DNA from: Ulota crispa
Taxonomy: Eukaryota; Streptophyta; Bryopsida; Orthotrichales; Orthotrichaceae
Reading direction: 5' to 3'
Assembly (NCBI GenBank): GCA_963920765.1
Contig: OY987249.1
Location: forward strand, 13,764,817 to 13,828,816
Length of the DNA: 64,000 nt
In this document: positions 46,099-58,176 of the stretch, piece by piece
Position numbering within the stretch: the stretch's first letter is position 1
Layout of the letters: each line of letters starts with the position of its first letter
Position numbers and translations under genes: made by a program
Notes under the pieces: model-generated
The model's input: the letters and a program-made list of their open reading frames with translations, nothing else
Database searches by the model: none
Told to the model about the DNA's origin: nothing

Positions 46099-49000
46099 AT
46101 GGCTCCGCCCCTGCTGCAATGCACACCATTGTCTTGGACAACGTCGTTTCAAGGTACCTCGCACAAACCGCTCATGCTTCTGATTCGCTTTCAGGCTTTC
46201 TCGGTGAATTGCGGGTATCGGTTTTGTAAGCTTTGAAGTTATTTAGGGTTTCTGGTTAGAGTTTCCCCTTGTTTTGTCCGAATGGCAGTATGTGAGGGGT
46301 AATGAATGCTTGCGAGTACAGTAGTAGTTTGGAAAATATAGGTTTATCGAGATTTGCTTGGTGTTGTCGCTGAGCTTGTGAATGGATATGGTGAAGGAGG
46401 TCCTGCAATTGCGAGGGTTTCATTGAGGAGCGTGTATAGTCGTACCTCGCCAGCACACGTTGCGGGCTGTCGGGCTGTAATCGCAGCTGAGAACAGGTGG
46501 CTTTTCTCTGCATTTTGTGTATGGATCTCTGGTTGCTTAGGGTTTTGCTGTTGTTGTTGTTGTAATTGAGTTGTGATTAGGGTGTGATGGTAATTTCGAT
46601 TGCCAGTGTCTTAGGGGTGACGAACCAGTCGACAGGAAGATTGGGTTTGCATTGGACACTGCGAGTGACGCGAGAATCAACTGGCGAGAGGCGTGGAAGC
46701 TCGCGGATGGAGACTCTCGGAACCACTGGAGGCTGCGGCGTGGCGAACGGCCTCCGCGTTCTGACGACGGGGCGCGGCGCGTGATCAAGGAACGGGAGAC
46801 GTACGAGCGAGCCCTTCGCAGGACGCGCGTGCCGGAGGAGAAGATCCCGAAGAAATGGATCAGCCGAACGCCGGAGCAGATGAAGTCCTACATGGCGGAC
46901 AACAAGTGGCAGTGGCGATGGAAGCGTCGTTACACCCGTCCCGTCGAAGGCGCCATCTCTGCCGTTCGGCAAACCTCGTCTCTTCCACCCGAAGACGTCG
47001 ACATGCGCCAGGTACGGAAGGTTTAGGGTTTAGGGTGCAAAGTTCTTTCTTTCTCTCTGTTTCAAATTGAAGCCGAAAACCTCGAAGTTAAGTAACTACA
47101 GTCATACAACTTGCAGAACTTTCTGAATGTTTTTGTCTAAACCATAGACCTTGTTTTCGAAACCCTTGCTGATGTTGTATGAAAGTATCATAAACTGTGT
47201 ATTCAAAACCCTAGCTGATGTAGTGTGAAAGGACATCCACCGAACTCCACTCTCATGCTTTAGGGTTTAGGGTTTAGGGCTTCTTTCTCTCTCAAATTTC
47301 AAGTACAAGACCTCGAAGTTGAGTAACTAGAGTCAGACAACCTGCAGACTTTTCTGAACATGTTTCTTCTAAACCTTGAACTGTACATTTAGAACCCTTC
47401 CTGGAGTGGTATGAAATCACATTCAACGAACTCCATTCTCTTTATGAAAACCAAAACATGCTAAAATGGCATGTTACAAGCACAACATTTAGAGCTTCCC
47501 TCCAATGATCTGTTACCGTCGCACTTTTGATTGCTTGCTGTGATCTTAATAGTTAGAGTTAAGAGGCGTATCGTAGCTCATTGGAAGCACATGTTCAGCA
47601 CCTTTTTAGAACCACAATATTTAGTTCTCTTTATAATAAACCTCAGTTGTGACACTCGAGTTAATCTATTGATGACATTATCTCGTATCGGTGATGGTGG
47701 CAGGTGATGAAACCGTACATCAAGGAGCTAGGGTTCAGGGACATGTGCGTGGTACTGAAAGAGCAGCGAGGGTGGCGACAGGCAGGCTTGTTCTTCCAGT
47801 GGATGAAGCTGCAGATTCCGTACAGCCCGAGTGTGATTGCGTACACCATTCTCCTGGGGATATATGGACAGGCAGGGAAACTGACGCTGGCAGAGGAGAC
47901 ACTCTCAGAGATGCTGGACGTGGGGGTGGAGCCTGACGAGGTGGCAGCCGGGTGCATGCTGGAAGCGTATGCGAGGTGGGATCGCCATGACACGTTGCTG
48001 GAGTTCTACGAGGCGATGCGGCAACGGGGGTTAGTGCCGTCACCCCATGTGTACAGGACCATGATCGTGGGGTTGTACAGAGCCGGACGGTACTCAGACG
48101 CCGTGCTGTTGTGGGAGGATTTTCTGGTGGAGAAGCTGGAGCCCAACTTCACCATGTATGCCATCATCATCCACGTGCTCAACAAAGAAGGGCGATTGGA
48201 AGAGGCCGTGCAGACGTTCCAGGACATGCGCACCGCTGGTCATGTGCCTGATGAAATGTTGTATAACACCGTGATTTGCATCCTTGGGAAGCTCGGAAGG
48301 TACTAAAAAGAAAATCTCTTTTTTCTTTTACGCTTCTTCTTGGTGCATGCGGTTTTTCTTTCTGCTGTATGTTGTAGGGTGGTGGTTGCACTTGCACAAG
48401 CTCTGTGTTCATGCCTCTTGCTTAATTGCTTTAGGACTGGAGTAGAATGTATGAAGTGGAACTCACTATGCTTATTTTGCCGAATGTGATTTGGATTTTG
48501 AGTAGCCTAATTCTCCTGGTGACTTGAATCAAGTGAACTAATAGCCTCCAAGGGGCCTTTGCATTTTTTTTGTTGAGCGTAATGCCTCATATGTCTATTT
48601 CTGTTAGAGTTCCTTGCCTAGAGTAATTACGAAGCAGGGATGATTTTACGAGGGATGATTACATTACATTGAACCTGACTATTTTTGTGGGGGTTTTAAT
48701 GATTGTTAAACAGATGTATACCTAAGAGCATCTAAACAAGTACCTCTTCTTATCAAATTCCCTTAATATTTTGTATTCAATTTGTTGGCATTTGAAAGAG
48801 AATATATCAACCCATCCTACTAAGTCTTTTGACATCTTATGAATGACCTGTGGATTTTCAAAGTGCTAATATCTGGGGTATCTTATGGTTAGCCGTAGGC
48901 TGTCATGTTGAAACCATTTTACCTCACTTTTTTTTGCCTTTTTTCCTTTTTGTGGATTTTAATAAATTTCTTTACACTTAAATTTATCTGTGCAGGTATC

Positions 49001-52000
49001 AGGATGCAGACAGTTTATTTCTGGGAATGAAGAAGCAAGGAATCGAGCCGTCCAAATTCACATACACGACCATGATCAACGTGTGGTCGAAAGCAGGGCG
49101 GTTTGCAAGTGCGGCAGAGGCACTGGCAGAGATGCAGAAAATGGGGTGCGTCCCTGACGAGGTCGTGTACTGCTCCATCATCAACATGTACGGCAAGGCT
49201 GGGTTGTATGAGGAAGCTGAGAAGGTGTTCAAAGACATGGCAGAGTTAGGACTTCTGTCTCATGAGAAAACGTACACCTCCATGGCGAAAGTGAGAGCTG
49301 GCGCAGGTCGGTATGGAGAAGCGTTGAAGCTTTTTGATGCTATGGCAGAGAAGGGACTGCTTACGACACGAATGGCATGGAACACCCTTCTGCATTGTTT
49401 TGTTGGAGCAGGAGATGTTGAGCAGGCGACCAAAGTTTATAGTGATATGGTGGAAGCAGGGTCTGCTAATGTGGTTACTTATGGGAATATGATAAATTTG
49501 TATTCCAAGTTTCAAATGCTGGCGGAAGCGGAGAACCTGCAGGTGGAAATGCAAGAGGCTGGCGTGAAACCCGATGCGTATATTTATGGTTCTTTGGTGA
49601 AGCTGTACTGCAAGTCGGATATGGTTGATCAGGCGGCCACGGTGGTGCAGGAGATGAGGGATGGTGGCCTCGTTCCTGGTCAGATTATCAAAACCAACTT
49701 GATCCAGGTAAAAACCAAAAAACCAAAAAACATCAAGGTGTCTACTCCTGTTCTGTTCTGTTGTTTGAGTTTTTTTTTTTTTTTTTAATTTTTATTTATT
49801 TATTTATTTTATTTTTATTGGTTTTTGTGTTTACAGGCTTATGGGAGTGTTGGACGATACGATGAAGCTGTGGAGTTGTTCCAGACCTTGCAAGATCCAG
49901 ATATGGTGGCTGTGAGCTCTATTCTGGCCATGCAGGACTCGGTGAAAGGAAGCGAAGATCTTTCCTTGTCTCAATCGCTGCATGATCTTATTGCGCCGCT
50001 TGACTCTCAGCTACTACTGAAGCAGCTACTCATCAGGCGAGCAGAAGCAGGTTTTTTGACTTCTCCGGTTTCTAGTTTCTGTTTTTTCTGTTGCTTTGTA
50101 AAGTGATATTAATCTGCTTTGTCTGAAATGCCAGTGATTTTATGAGTTTTGGTATGGTTTTTTGTAAGTTTTATGTCATTTTTCTGTATTAGAAAGGCTT
50201 CTCTAGGTATTTTAGAAAGCCCTCCTGTCAGTTAGTAGCGCCATGACAGGCAGTTCCTAAACCCTAAACCCTAAACCCGACAAGGTGTAGCGCAAGCAAC
50301 GTTTCTTAAATTACCGCTTCAGGGATGGGTTTCTCCATAAGTAGTGTTTCAGTTATTAGAAGTTAAGATTTTGGTTTGTACAATTTGCTTCGTTGCGCTT
50401 ACTTTGAACTCTTTGAATAGTTTTGAGTAACTGGGTGTGACAGACACTCTCTTTTGACCCGTAAGGGGCGATTCACGTAATGTCCCACGTCCCACATCCT
50501 GGTTAACTGCATGCTGCATAAGTGGCAGTACCTTTTGGAAGTTTTGGTGCCAAGATTGTGGGGTTTCATTTAAGGTTTGGGTCGGCCATTTTGTTCAACC
50601 CAACTTTCAGCGCGAGTCGCACTTATATTTTTGCATAAAATATTCATGGCTTTTTATATAGTAATTCTTTTTTGCTCTTGATAAGCCAATGAAGTCCGGA
50701 TGCAAGCAGAGATTGGATATGGGGTGTACTGTGAATTGCCAAATCTCAAATTTTGGCTGTCAACTGAGATTTTAGTGGGATGTGGGAAACAGTGTGAATT
50801 CCCCCTGAGAGTGCTGCAGGCAGGCATCCATTAAGTGCTTCATGAACAATTTCTATAGTAGGAGTTGCATGATGGATGAATTACATCCACTTTTGCTGAG
50901 AAAGCTATTTTTGTCGAGTTTTTCAAACTGTGTGATTAGTTTCATCATTGAATGCTTCATGTGCAAGGCTTTGGATGGATTTACATAGGGAGAGAAGGAG
51001 AAGGAAAAAGAACCTTGCAAAAATTGAGATATTGTTTGTAGAATCTTCTCATGATTCTTGTGCAAGGCTTCAAACCAGTTCAAGTAAAGATGGAAGGAGA
51101 AGAAAACAAAAAAACTTTCAAAAATGAACGTCTATTTTGGAATCGTTCGTAGGCCCTAGTGTACTTTGCAGCTGAACTCGTCTGGTATGGAGTTTTGTTG
51201 ACAGTGGCCATGTGTTTTTTTGGTATGCTCAGGTGAACTGAGAGAAGCAGAGCTGTTGCAGGAGAAGTTGTCGGAAGTGGGTGGCTGCATGGATGACAGA
51301 GCGGCTGCTCTCATGATCGAGTTATACGGGAGAAGAGGTTTTTTCCCAAAGGCCAAAAGTGTGTTTGTGTCGTTGCAGCAGACGACGGAGAGCCGTCCGA
51401 GTTTGTACGTGCACAACACCATGTTGAAGATTTGCACGGCATGCAGGGAGTGGGAGGAGGCTTTTTCCATCCTCCAGAGGATGGAGGAGTCCGGCCCCAT
51501 GTTTGATGCTGTCACCGTCAGCATCCTGGTTTCTGCCTGCACTAAAGCAGGTATGAAAACTTTTCTGTGTTTTCATTGAAAGCAGTAGTTCGTGAATACC
51601 TTCATTTATGTTGATCATTGGGAAATTGCTTGGATTTCCTACATGGCATTTGCAGGTTTTTTCTTTAAAAAAAATTTCTACACCTTCGTCATATTTTGTG
51701 GCGTAGTAGAGTCAGTAAGAAAAAAAAGAAAAAAGCGCAAAAATAAAACCGTTTCTTACTCACACCCCTTCTCCATCTAATCAAGTCCTCAACAAATCTA
51801 TAACTAAATGCATATCCTGTGAGATAAGTATGGGAGACTGAAAGCTACTTAAATGTGAGGTGTACTAAATAAACATAAGCAGTAACGAGGAGAAGTGGTA
51901 GATGTTTGAATTTGTAGAAAAAATGGTGGTTAGAAGTCTTCTGAGGTTACTTCAAGTCCATCACTAATCTACCTCCAATCTGTCACCAAAATGCTTGCAT

Positions 52001-55000
52001 TAATTAGGCGCCTTCAAGTTCTAAAGGGTACTCTAGAGTTTGAAAAGTTTATAGACGAACATTGTCAAACATGACACTAGCATATTTGTAGGTGCAAAAT
52101 TGCTCTGGCAGGGGTCAAAGGCATGGTGGAGCGAGAATCTACCTCTCAAATTTTAATAGCTTAGCTTTCAAAATATGTGCTGAGTTTTTTTTAACATTGG
52201 AGGGGGGGGGAATAGACTGTATGGAAATGGCTCGAGGGAGTAGTGAATTTCCCTTCTTTCACATGTGACCAAGTTTTGAAACACTGTTAACCGGTTTTAG
52301 TGAGATCCTAAGGTGTCAATAGAGTTTAGGCCAAATATTTCCTTCTCTAAGTCCCTGGATCGGGGATTGTTGGACAGGAAGATACAAAGATGCGGCAGAA
52401 TTCATGAAGAGGGCAAGGAAGACGGGAGTTACAATGGACACTGTTGCTTACAATACTATGATGAAAGCAAATGTGAAGTCAGGTAAGTTGCAAATAGTAT
52501 GTGTTTTTGTACTAGAGTACTGGTTTTTAATGTGGGTCTTTATCGGATTTATATCATTCTCATTATATATTATGACGGTTGTTAGACTTAGATGTTTTGT
52601 GTTTATTGGAAACAACCACTCTTTGATATATATATTTCACACCGTGTAAGTGCTTGTATGGTCCTTTGCATAATTTGACACCTATAGAGGTGTTTATATG
52701 GCAGTGTAAACTTTGTACTTTTCATTCAATCCGATTTTTTGAAGAAACCCTAAGGTTGCTTCGAACAAACAAAAGCTTATCGAGATGCCATGTAATTGAT
52801 TGAAATCTGACAGATCCATATAAACGGGCTTTTCAAGTTCAGGAACGGGGTTTTTGCCCAAGTGTTTATTTCAAATATCAACAGAAGTCTCATTTTATTT
52901 AAATGATTATGAGGAATGACCTTTGTAAAACCCCGTATTGTGTCATGCTAAATAGTGTTTTCTCCCTTGGGAAAAATTTCCATTGGATGCTGAATTCTCA
53001 GGTAATTTGAAAGGGGCATTGGATATTTATACGGAAATGAAGGAAGCGCATGTCAAGCCAATGGTTCAGACTTATACCATTCTTATTGGGTACGCTTATG
53101 TGTCCTACCACGCTTTTGAAATGAGATTAGACCTTCCCTTTTTGCATGATTGTTGGATAATTAATGGTAAAATGAATAGATAGTTGTGTACAAACCCACC
53201 CCCCCTCCCTTTCATAATTTTGGTGCAAATCCACCTCTTAAGAATTTGCACAGTTCTGAAAAGTCACATGCTCTTAAAGCAAGTAGTTATGCTCCAAAGA
53301 GGCTTTGTCTTTGTAACATTGGTTCCGTTTTTGAGTGAGGTACCTTCTCGAACTTCCTTAGGGTAACTTTCCTCATTACAAAACCTCCGCAAGGTCGATG
53401 CTTTTCTTGTGACCATTGACTATAAGCGAGACTGATATATACAATGCCTTGATTTGTTCATATGCATTTTTTTTTGTGGCAGGCTTTTCTCGAAGCTTGG
53501 TGATTTGGAAAAAGCAACACAGGCTTTTGAAGTACTTCTTTCATCTAAGGAGGGTGCAGACGAGATTGCATATAGCCAAATGATTCACTGTTTTGGTTCT
53601 GCAGGTTGGTTTTTTTCGTTGTGTTTTTTCCTCGGTTTCCATCTTATTTGTCATATTTTTTTGTATAATATCTAGCATTTTCTCTTTATTAGAGTTGAGT
53701 AATGGCTTTTTTATTGATCTGAAAAAGGAGCTGAACACGCTTCTGCTTCTACTTGTAATATTTTGGTACAGGCCGGCCTCAAGAAGCTGCAAACCTGTTT
53801 CGAGAGATGGAGCTGAGGGGTTACAAGCCTAATGAGGTAATGCCCCAGCCTCTTGATGCTGTTGATGTGCTCAATTACTTTTAACGTTGGGGTGTATCAA
53901 TGTAATTTTTGCATGCCTGGGGGCACAAAAGCTCTCATTATATCTCTATTTCCTCATTTGCTCAAATCTGGTACTATACAAAATGCGTTTTTTTGGATTT
54001 GTATTCTGACTGCCAAGACTTTTTAAAGAATAGTGAATGTGAATAACAAAATTACACACGAGATTAAATAAAGAGTGCATGAAAACTCATAAACTCCACC
54101 ACTTAATCTTTTCTCCTACTGCCTCACATGATTGTTATCCCCATGTTTTTGAGAGTCTTGTGGAACCTTTTCATTGGTGTATGGAGAACGCCTCACTTCA
54201 TGAAACATTGTTTTTGGTGACGCATTCTTCCACACATGTTACAATATTGCATTGTGAGGACATGTGTATGAAAATGCATTCACAAAACTTCAAATTAACA
54301 TGATTCGTAAGTGCAAACCGGTTCTTTGTCATGGCAAATTTGCCACACTTGCATCAGCTCTTCTGTTTTTTGAATGTTTGTGTGCAGGTGATTTACAACA
54401 ATTTGCTGAACGCATACGCCAGGGCGGGGTGCTTTACAGAGGCAAGGGCACTTGTAGATGACATGCAAAGCAGAGGATGCCCTCCCACCAGCGTGACCTA
54501 CTTGCTGTTACTCTCCGCATATGCAGTCCATGGAAAAGCAGCAGAAGCAGAGCCGCTGCTTTCTCTTGTGGAAGATCCGGACTACCGACATTACAACGAA
54601 GTCATTCGAGCTCATGGCAAACTCGGCAACATCACCGACGCTTCTCGTGTCTTCTCCGACATGAAAACAGCAGGTATTACTACTGCAAATTTTATCATGT
54701 TTTTCACAATTTAATTTAGGGTAATGCTTGATAAAGAGAGCATTACGAGGAATAATCGTTGACATGTCAGAGCGTCAGCCCATTTGTCCCTGTGATGCTC
54801 TCTTCATCAAGCATTACCCGCTGTAAACAAGTGCAGGGAAAATGGTTGACCTTCTGAAGTTGTGGATGAAGAATATGTAGTCTTCAACTATGCAAGTTCT
54901 TTTGTGAAATGCTCGTAAATTTGTAATTCAGCAAACTAAATCTGCCTAAGAAATGAACAAGAAACATCCTTGTGGTGGTTTACGTACAAAACTTCTTACT

Positions 55001-56178
55001 AAACCTGGGTTGAGCATCCTATATTCTTCAATGGGGGAGTATTCAAACCTTGGGGGTGAGAAGAACAGACTTTTCTTTTGTCTAAGCATTTCATCATGAG
55101 AAAATTGGAAAGGTCTATGTATCTTGCTAGGTGCAGAAAAGCGCAAGCATGGGCCAAGGTCATGTATGGAAACAAAGAAAATGATAACCAGCCTTGTACC
55201 CACTGCCACCGTGAAAAATATAAAAATTTCTCTCGTTTGCGAAAAATGATGGAGAGATCAATGGATTCAGCTGAGAAATCTACCGAGCTTTGAAACTCAT
55301 CTACCAAGCTTTGAATCTTTCCTACTAATAATTTTAGGGGAAATTTCATGGATGCCCCTGAAGTTTGCGATATTTGCATAGATACCCCTGCTTTTTCAGA
55401 AATTGCAGAAATACCCTTGGACCAAAGTTTTCAACCGTTTATTTTGTTGTGCATACCACTTCCCTTCTTCCTTTGTGCGCACGTTGCTTCTTTTTATTTC
55501 ATTACATTCCCTTCTTCAACATTGGTCATGAAGGAAGCACAAGCACAACAAATAAATGTCTAAACATTATGGCTTAAGGGTGTTTGTGCAATTTCTAAAA
55601 AAGCAGGGGTATCTACGCAAATATCGCAAACTTCAGGGTTCCATTTAATTTCCCATAATTTTATAGGAATTTATTATGTTTCACACGTCCTTCATTTTGA
55701 CATATGTCTTTTGCACAAATCCTACATTTCGTTGCTAATCCTCTCTTCTTGGGATTTTGCTGAAATTTGAGCAGCTTTGGTTATTCATTTGAGCATTTAT
55801 TTTATTTTATTTGGACATGTGTTTGTTTTTCATGTGAGAGCAGGTGTGGAGCTGGAAGTGGGATGCTTGAGGACGCTGCTCAAGATTCACCTGGACCACG
55901 GCGAGTTTGAGCGAGGGTGGCAGGTTTACAAGCAACACTGCCCATCTTTCACTTTAGATGAGAACTTGTATAGCATGGCAGTGGATTTATGCACAGCTGC
56001 CGACAGGCATGCTGAAGCTGAGGAGTTGAGAAGGGAGTTGCAAGAGAAGGGCTTTGTTTACCGAAGCCGGCGTCCAGCACTTCTTCCTAGAAAAGTGTCA
56101 GGTATTTGGAGAAGGTCAGATCATGATATTTCTGTTACTCCCGCCGACACTATCCCTGTCACTGAGTTTTCTCATTGA
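46099..56178 (+). CDS. EMB976: P-class PPR protein, EMB976 (At5g27270)-like, chloroplast-targeted
   Basis: PPR proteins of this class bind organelle RNA. The model has twelve exons: 46099-46203, 46607-47011, 47704-48299, 48996-49707, 49837-50050, 51233-51550, 52378-52482, 53002-53089, 53483-53604, 53772-53836, 54388-54673 and 55844-56178. That is 1116 residues, against about 1,040 in Arabidopsis. Exon 1 (MAPPLLQCTPLSWTTSFQGT) looks like a transit peptide but is the least certain exon. Exon 2 has WREAWKLADGDSRNHWRLRR. Exon 3 has FRDMCVVLKEQRGWRQAGLF and GVEPDEVAAGCMLEAYARW, matching EMB976 closely. Around twenty 35-residue motifs follow (for example YTTMINVWSKAGRFASAAEA). There is no E/DYW editing domain or SMR domain; it ends TIPVTEFSH. 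No damage is seen. Introns hold tandem repeats, two MITEs and a 101-bp hairpin. Confidence 0.9.
47021..47450. repeat. Tandem duplication of about 230 bp starting with telomere-like units, PPR intron 2
   Basis: Two copies start at 47021 (TTTAGGGTTTAGGGTGC) and 47258 (TTTAGGG three times). Both continue through TTCTTTCTCTC, ACCTCGAAGTTRAGTAACTA, AGTCAKACAAC and end GAACTCCAYTCTC. The exon-2 fragment at 29609 carries the beginning of the first copy. Confidence 0.85.
50466..50807. mobile_element. MITE, full-length member of the CAGTGTGAA family, PPR intron 5
   Basis: Left end GGGGCGATTCACGTAATG then TCCCACGTCCCACATCC. The complement of the right end reads GGGGGAATTCACACTGTTTC then CCACATCCCAC. 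Partial relatives lie at 635-850 and 9945-10452. Target duplication not resolved. Confidence 0.6.
54719..54819. mobile_element. 101-bp hairpin element in PPR intron 11
   Basis: Arms GGGTAATGCTTGATAAAGAG (continuing AGCAT) and the complement of the right side GGGTAATGCTTGATGAAGAG (continuing AGCAT) differ at one position over 25 bp. The loop is about 50 bp. It is either a minimal MITE or a stable RNA hairpin; no target duplication is evident. Confidence 0.65.
55337..55654. mobile_element. Mutator-like MITE, copy 2 (PPR intron 11)
   Basis: A 318-bp element starting GGGGAAATTTCATGGATGCC with an inverted end. It has a perfect 9-bp target duplication ATAATTTTA at 55328-55336 and 55655-55663. Same family as 10133-10436, including GTTTGCGATATTTGCATAGA and TTGTTGTGC words. 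Confidence 0.88.
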
Positions 56179-56519
56179 ACTTGAAAGCCGAGAATACTAC
56201 TTTCAACAGTTTTGCCGAAGTAAGGAGTTTTGGAGTTTTGGAGTTTTGTATAGGGTGATGGTTGATAAAGGCAAGAAAAGAACGGATGAATTTTGTGAAG
56301 TTGTGGATGATGAATCTATAACCTCTGATTTCTCAAGTCCTCCTGCGAAATGCTCATTTTTAAACCCTAATTCTGCAGATTAACCTGCTCTAGAAATGAG
56401 CAAGAAATATATTTGCAATGGTTTACAGCTGTTTTGTAGACATTTTGGATGGTTGGAAAACTAGCTTAATGATTGTTTGCTTGCTTTCTTGAGGTAGAGT
56501 TCTATAAACCTATCAGCCT

Positions 56520-57760
56520 TCATACTCTTGGACATACAAGTGGCAGCATTTTTAGCTTTTTAATGTGGACAACTTCAAGGCAATGTCAAGCAAATTTTAG
56601 AGTAGTATTTTTATAATTCTGAACGCGTGGATGGATGCATTGGATGAGATGTGTGTGGGCATCACATTTTGAGATTGATCTAATGTTCACGTTTCAATTT
56701 TATTTTTATTGATTTGCCAAGCGGACTTTTCGTGTATAGTTTATGGATAAATGTTCATCAACTTAAATATGGTGTATGAATTGTAAAATTAAGTTGTACA
56801 AGTAGTTAAAGCGTTAATCGTACAAAGTTTCTTTTTAAGAGGAGTGATTCCCCTCTTTCTGTTCTAGTGATAATGGTACTTGGCACTTTGCCACCTCCAT
56901 GTACTTCTTGGATTTTTTGCAAGTAAATTGCCTACAACAGTCCAAGACACGACCTTGTAGTGCAACTTTGAGGAGCTTTTTCACAACACCTTGCTTGAGT
57001 TGTTTGAGTAGGAACCTTCTTATATTGATTGAATGTTCATTCCTCCAACCAAAGTGCCATTTGAAAGTCAGGTAGTGGTCAAATTTTGGACGAATTACTC
57101 CCAAAATATACTCCCATTCAGAAGCATTCTTCCTTAGCTTTTTGTCAAGCATTGTAAGCTCAACTTTTGCAAATGTCTAGTTGTGAATGCAAATATCAAC
57201 AAGAATGTTGCATGTGAAGCAATTTGGTTGCTTATTGTTAAATGTCATGCCATATTCAACTAAATATGGATTAACCAAAATTCAAAAGTAACAACCTAAA
57301 CTAATTGCGTTCATTTGTAAGTAAAGATTAGGGAATTCCTGAAAAAAAATTGGGAAAAACCACGTTCCAAACATTAGGAACTCACCAATGTGCAAGGTCA
57401 AAGAAAGCTCATAATTACACATATAATTTGTATTGGGTTTTCATGTTACATCTATAAATGTCAATGCTAAATGTTGTTAGTTGTTTTAAGTTGAAATTGG
57501 ACCATGAACTTGTTTAACATCTTCACAAATTGGGTCTTATAATAAGCAAGTTACTTAATCTTTTCCAAGCCTTGCCCATTTTAACTAAGCTCATCAAAGT
57601 AGACTTAATATTCAAAAAAGAAACATTAACTTCACTAGCTAAAATCCAAAATTTTGCAATTTTAACTGATTTTTCATTGGCATGTAATAGATACTTCCTT
57701 TCTTTGTACTACAATACAATATGATTGACTTTTTATTTGATTTTTATGAAACCAGGCTGA
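56520..57760 (+). repeat. PPR-downstream segment present inverted at 27970-29550
   Basis: Partner of the left-hand copy. A minus-strand frame (57152-56835) beginning MLDKKLRKNASEWEYILGVI has a counterpart on the plus strand at 28608-28706 (MLDKKLKNKASELECFLDVI). The counterpart is interrupted by stops. Product unknown. Confidence 0.8.
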
Positions 57761-58058
57761 TTTTGTATCAAGTGGATTAAAAATTTCACCAATATTTTTG
57801 CAATTTCATTAGGCTGACAATACACCAAATGTTGGTTCTCTCTGGACCCTTAGTAGGATGTTCACCTCATGTTCAAACCTTGTGCCATAACTAGACAATT
57901 GGTAGATCATTACTTTAAGATAGTGACAATTTTTCTATCTTGGACTCTTTGTCATTTGATGCCTCCACTGGATGCTCATGAAAATTTACACCTCCTCCTT
58001 TTCTTTTGGACCTTCTATGCCTTTACAAACAAATATAGAATTTAGGTTTGATGAGAAT

Positions 58059-58176
58059 ACTACAACAAAACGGGCATATTTTTTATGACCTTGAGTTATG
58101 ACTATTGGTGTGAGTCATTTATAACTCAAAATGATTTGCAATATTCATTACTCATAGTCATAAAATATATTGTAGT
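58059..58176. mobile_element. Short foldback element, possibly CACTA-related
   Basis: Inverted ends ACTACAACAAAACGGGC and, in complement, ACTACAATATATTTTATGAC. The following ATGACYWTGAGTWATGA stretch is also inverted. Resembles the MITE at 39625 in its first bases and in TATGACTA content. Confidence 0.5.
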
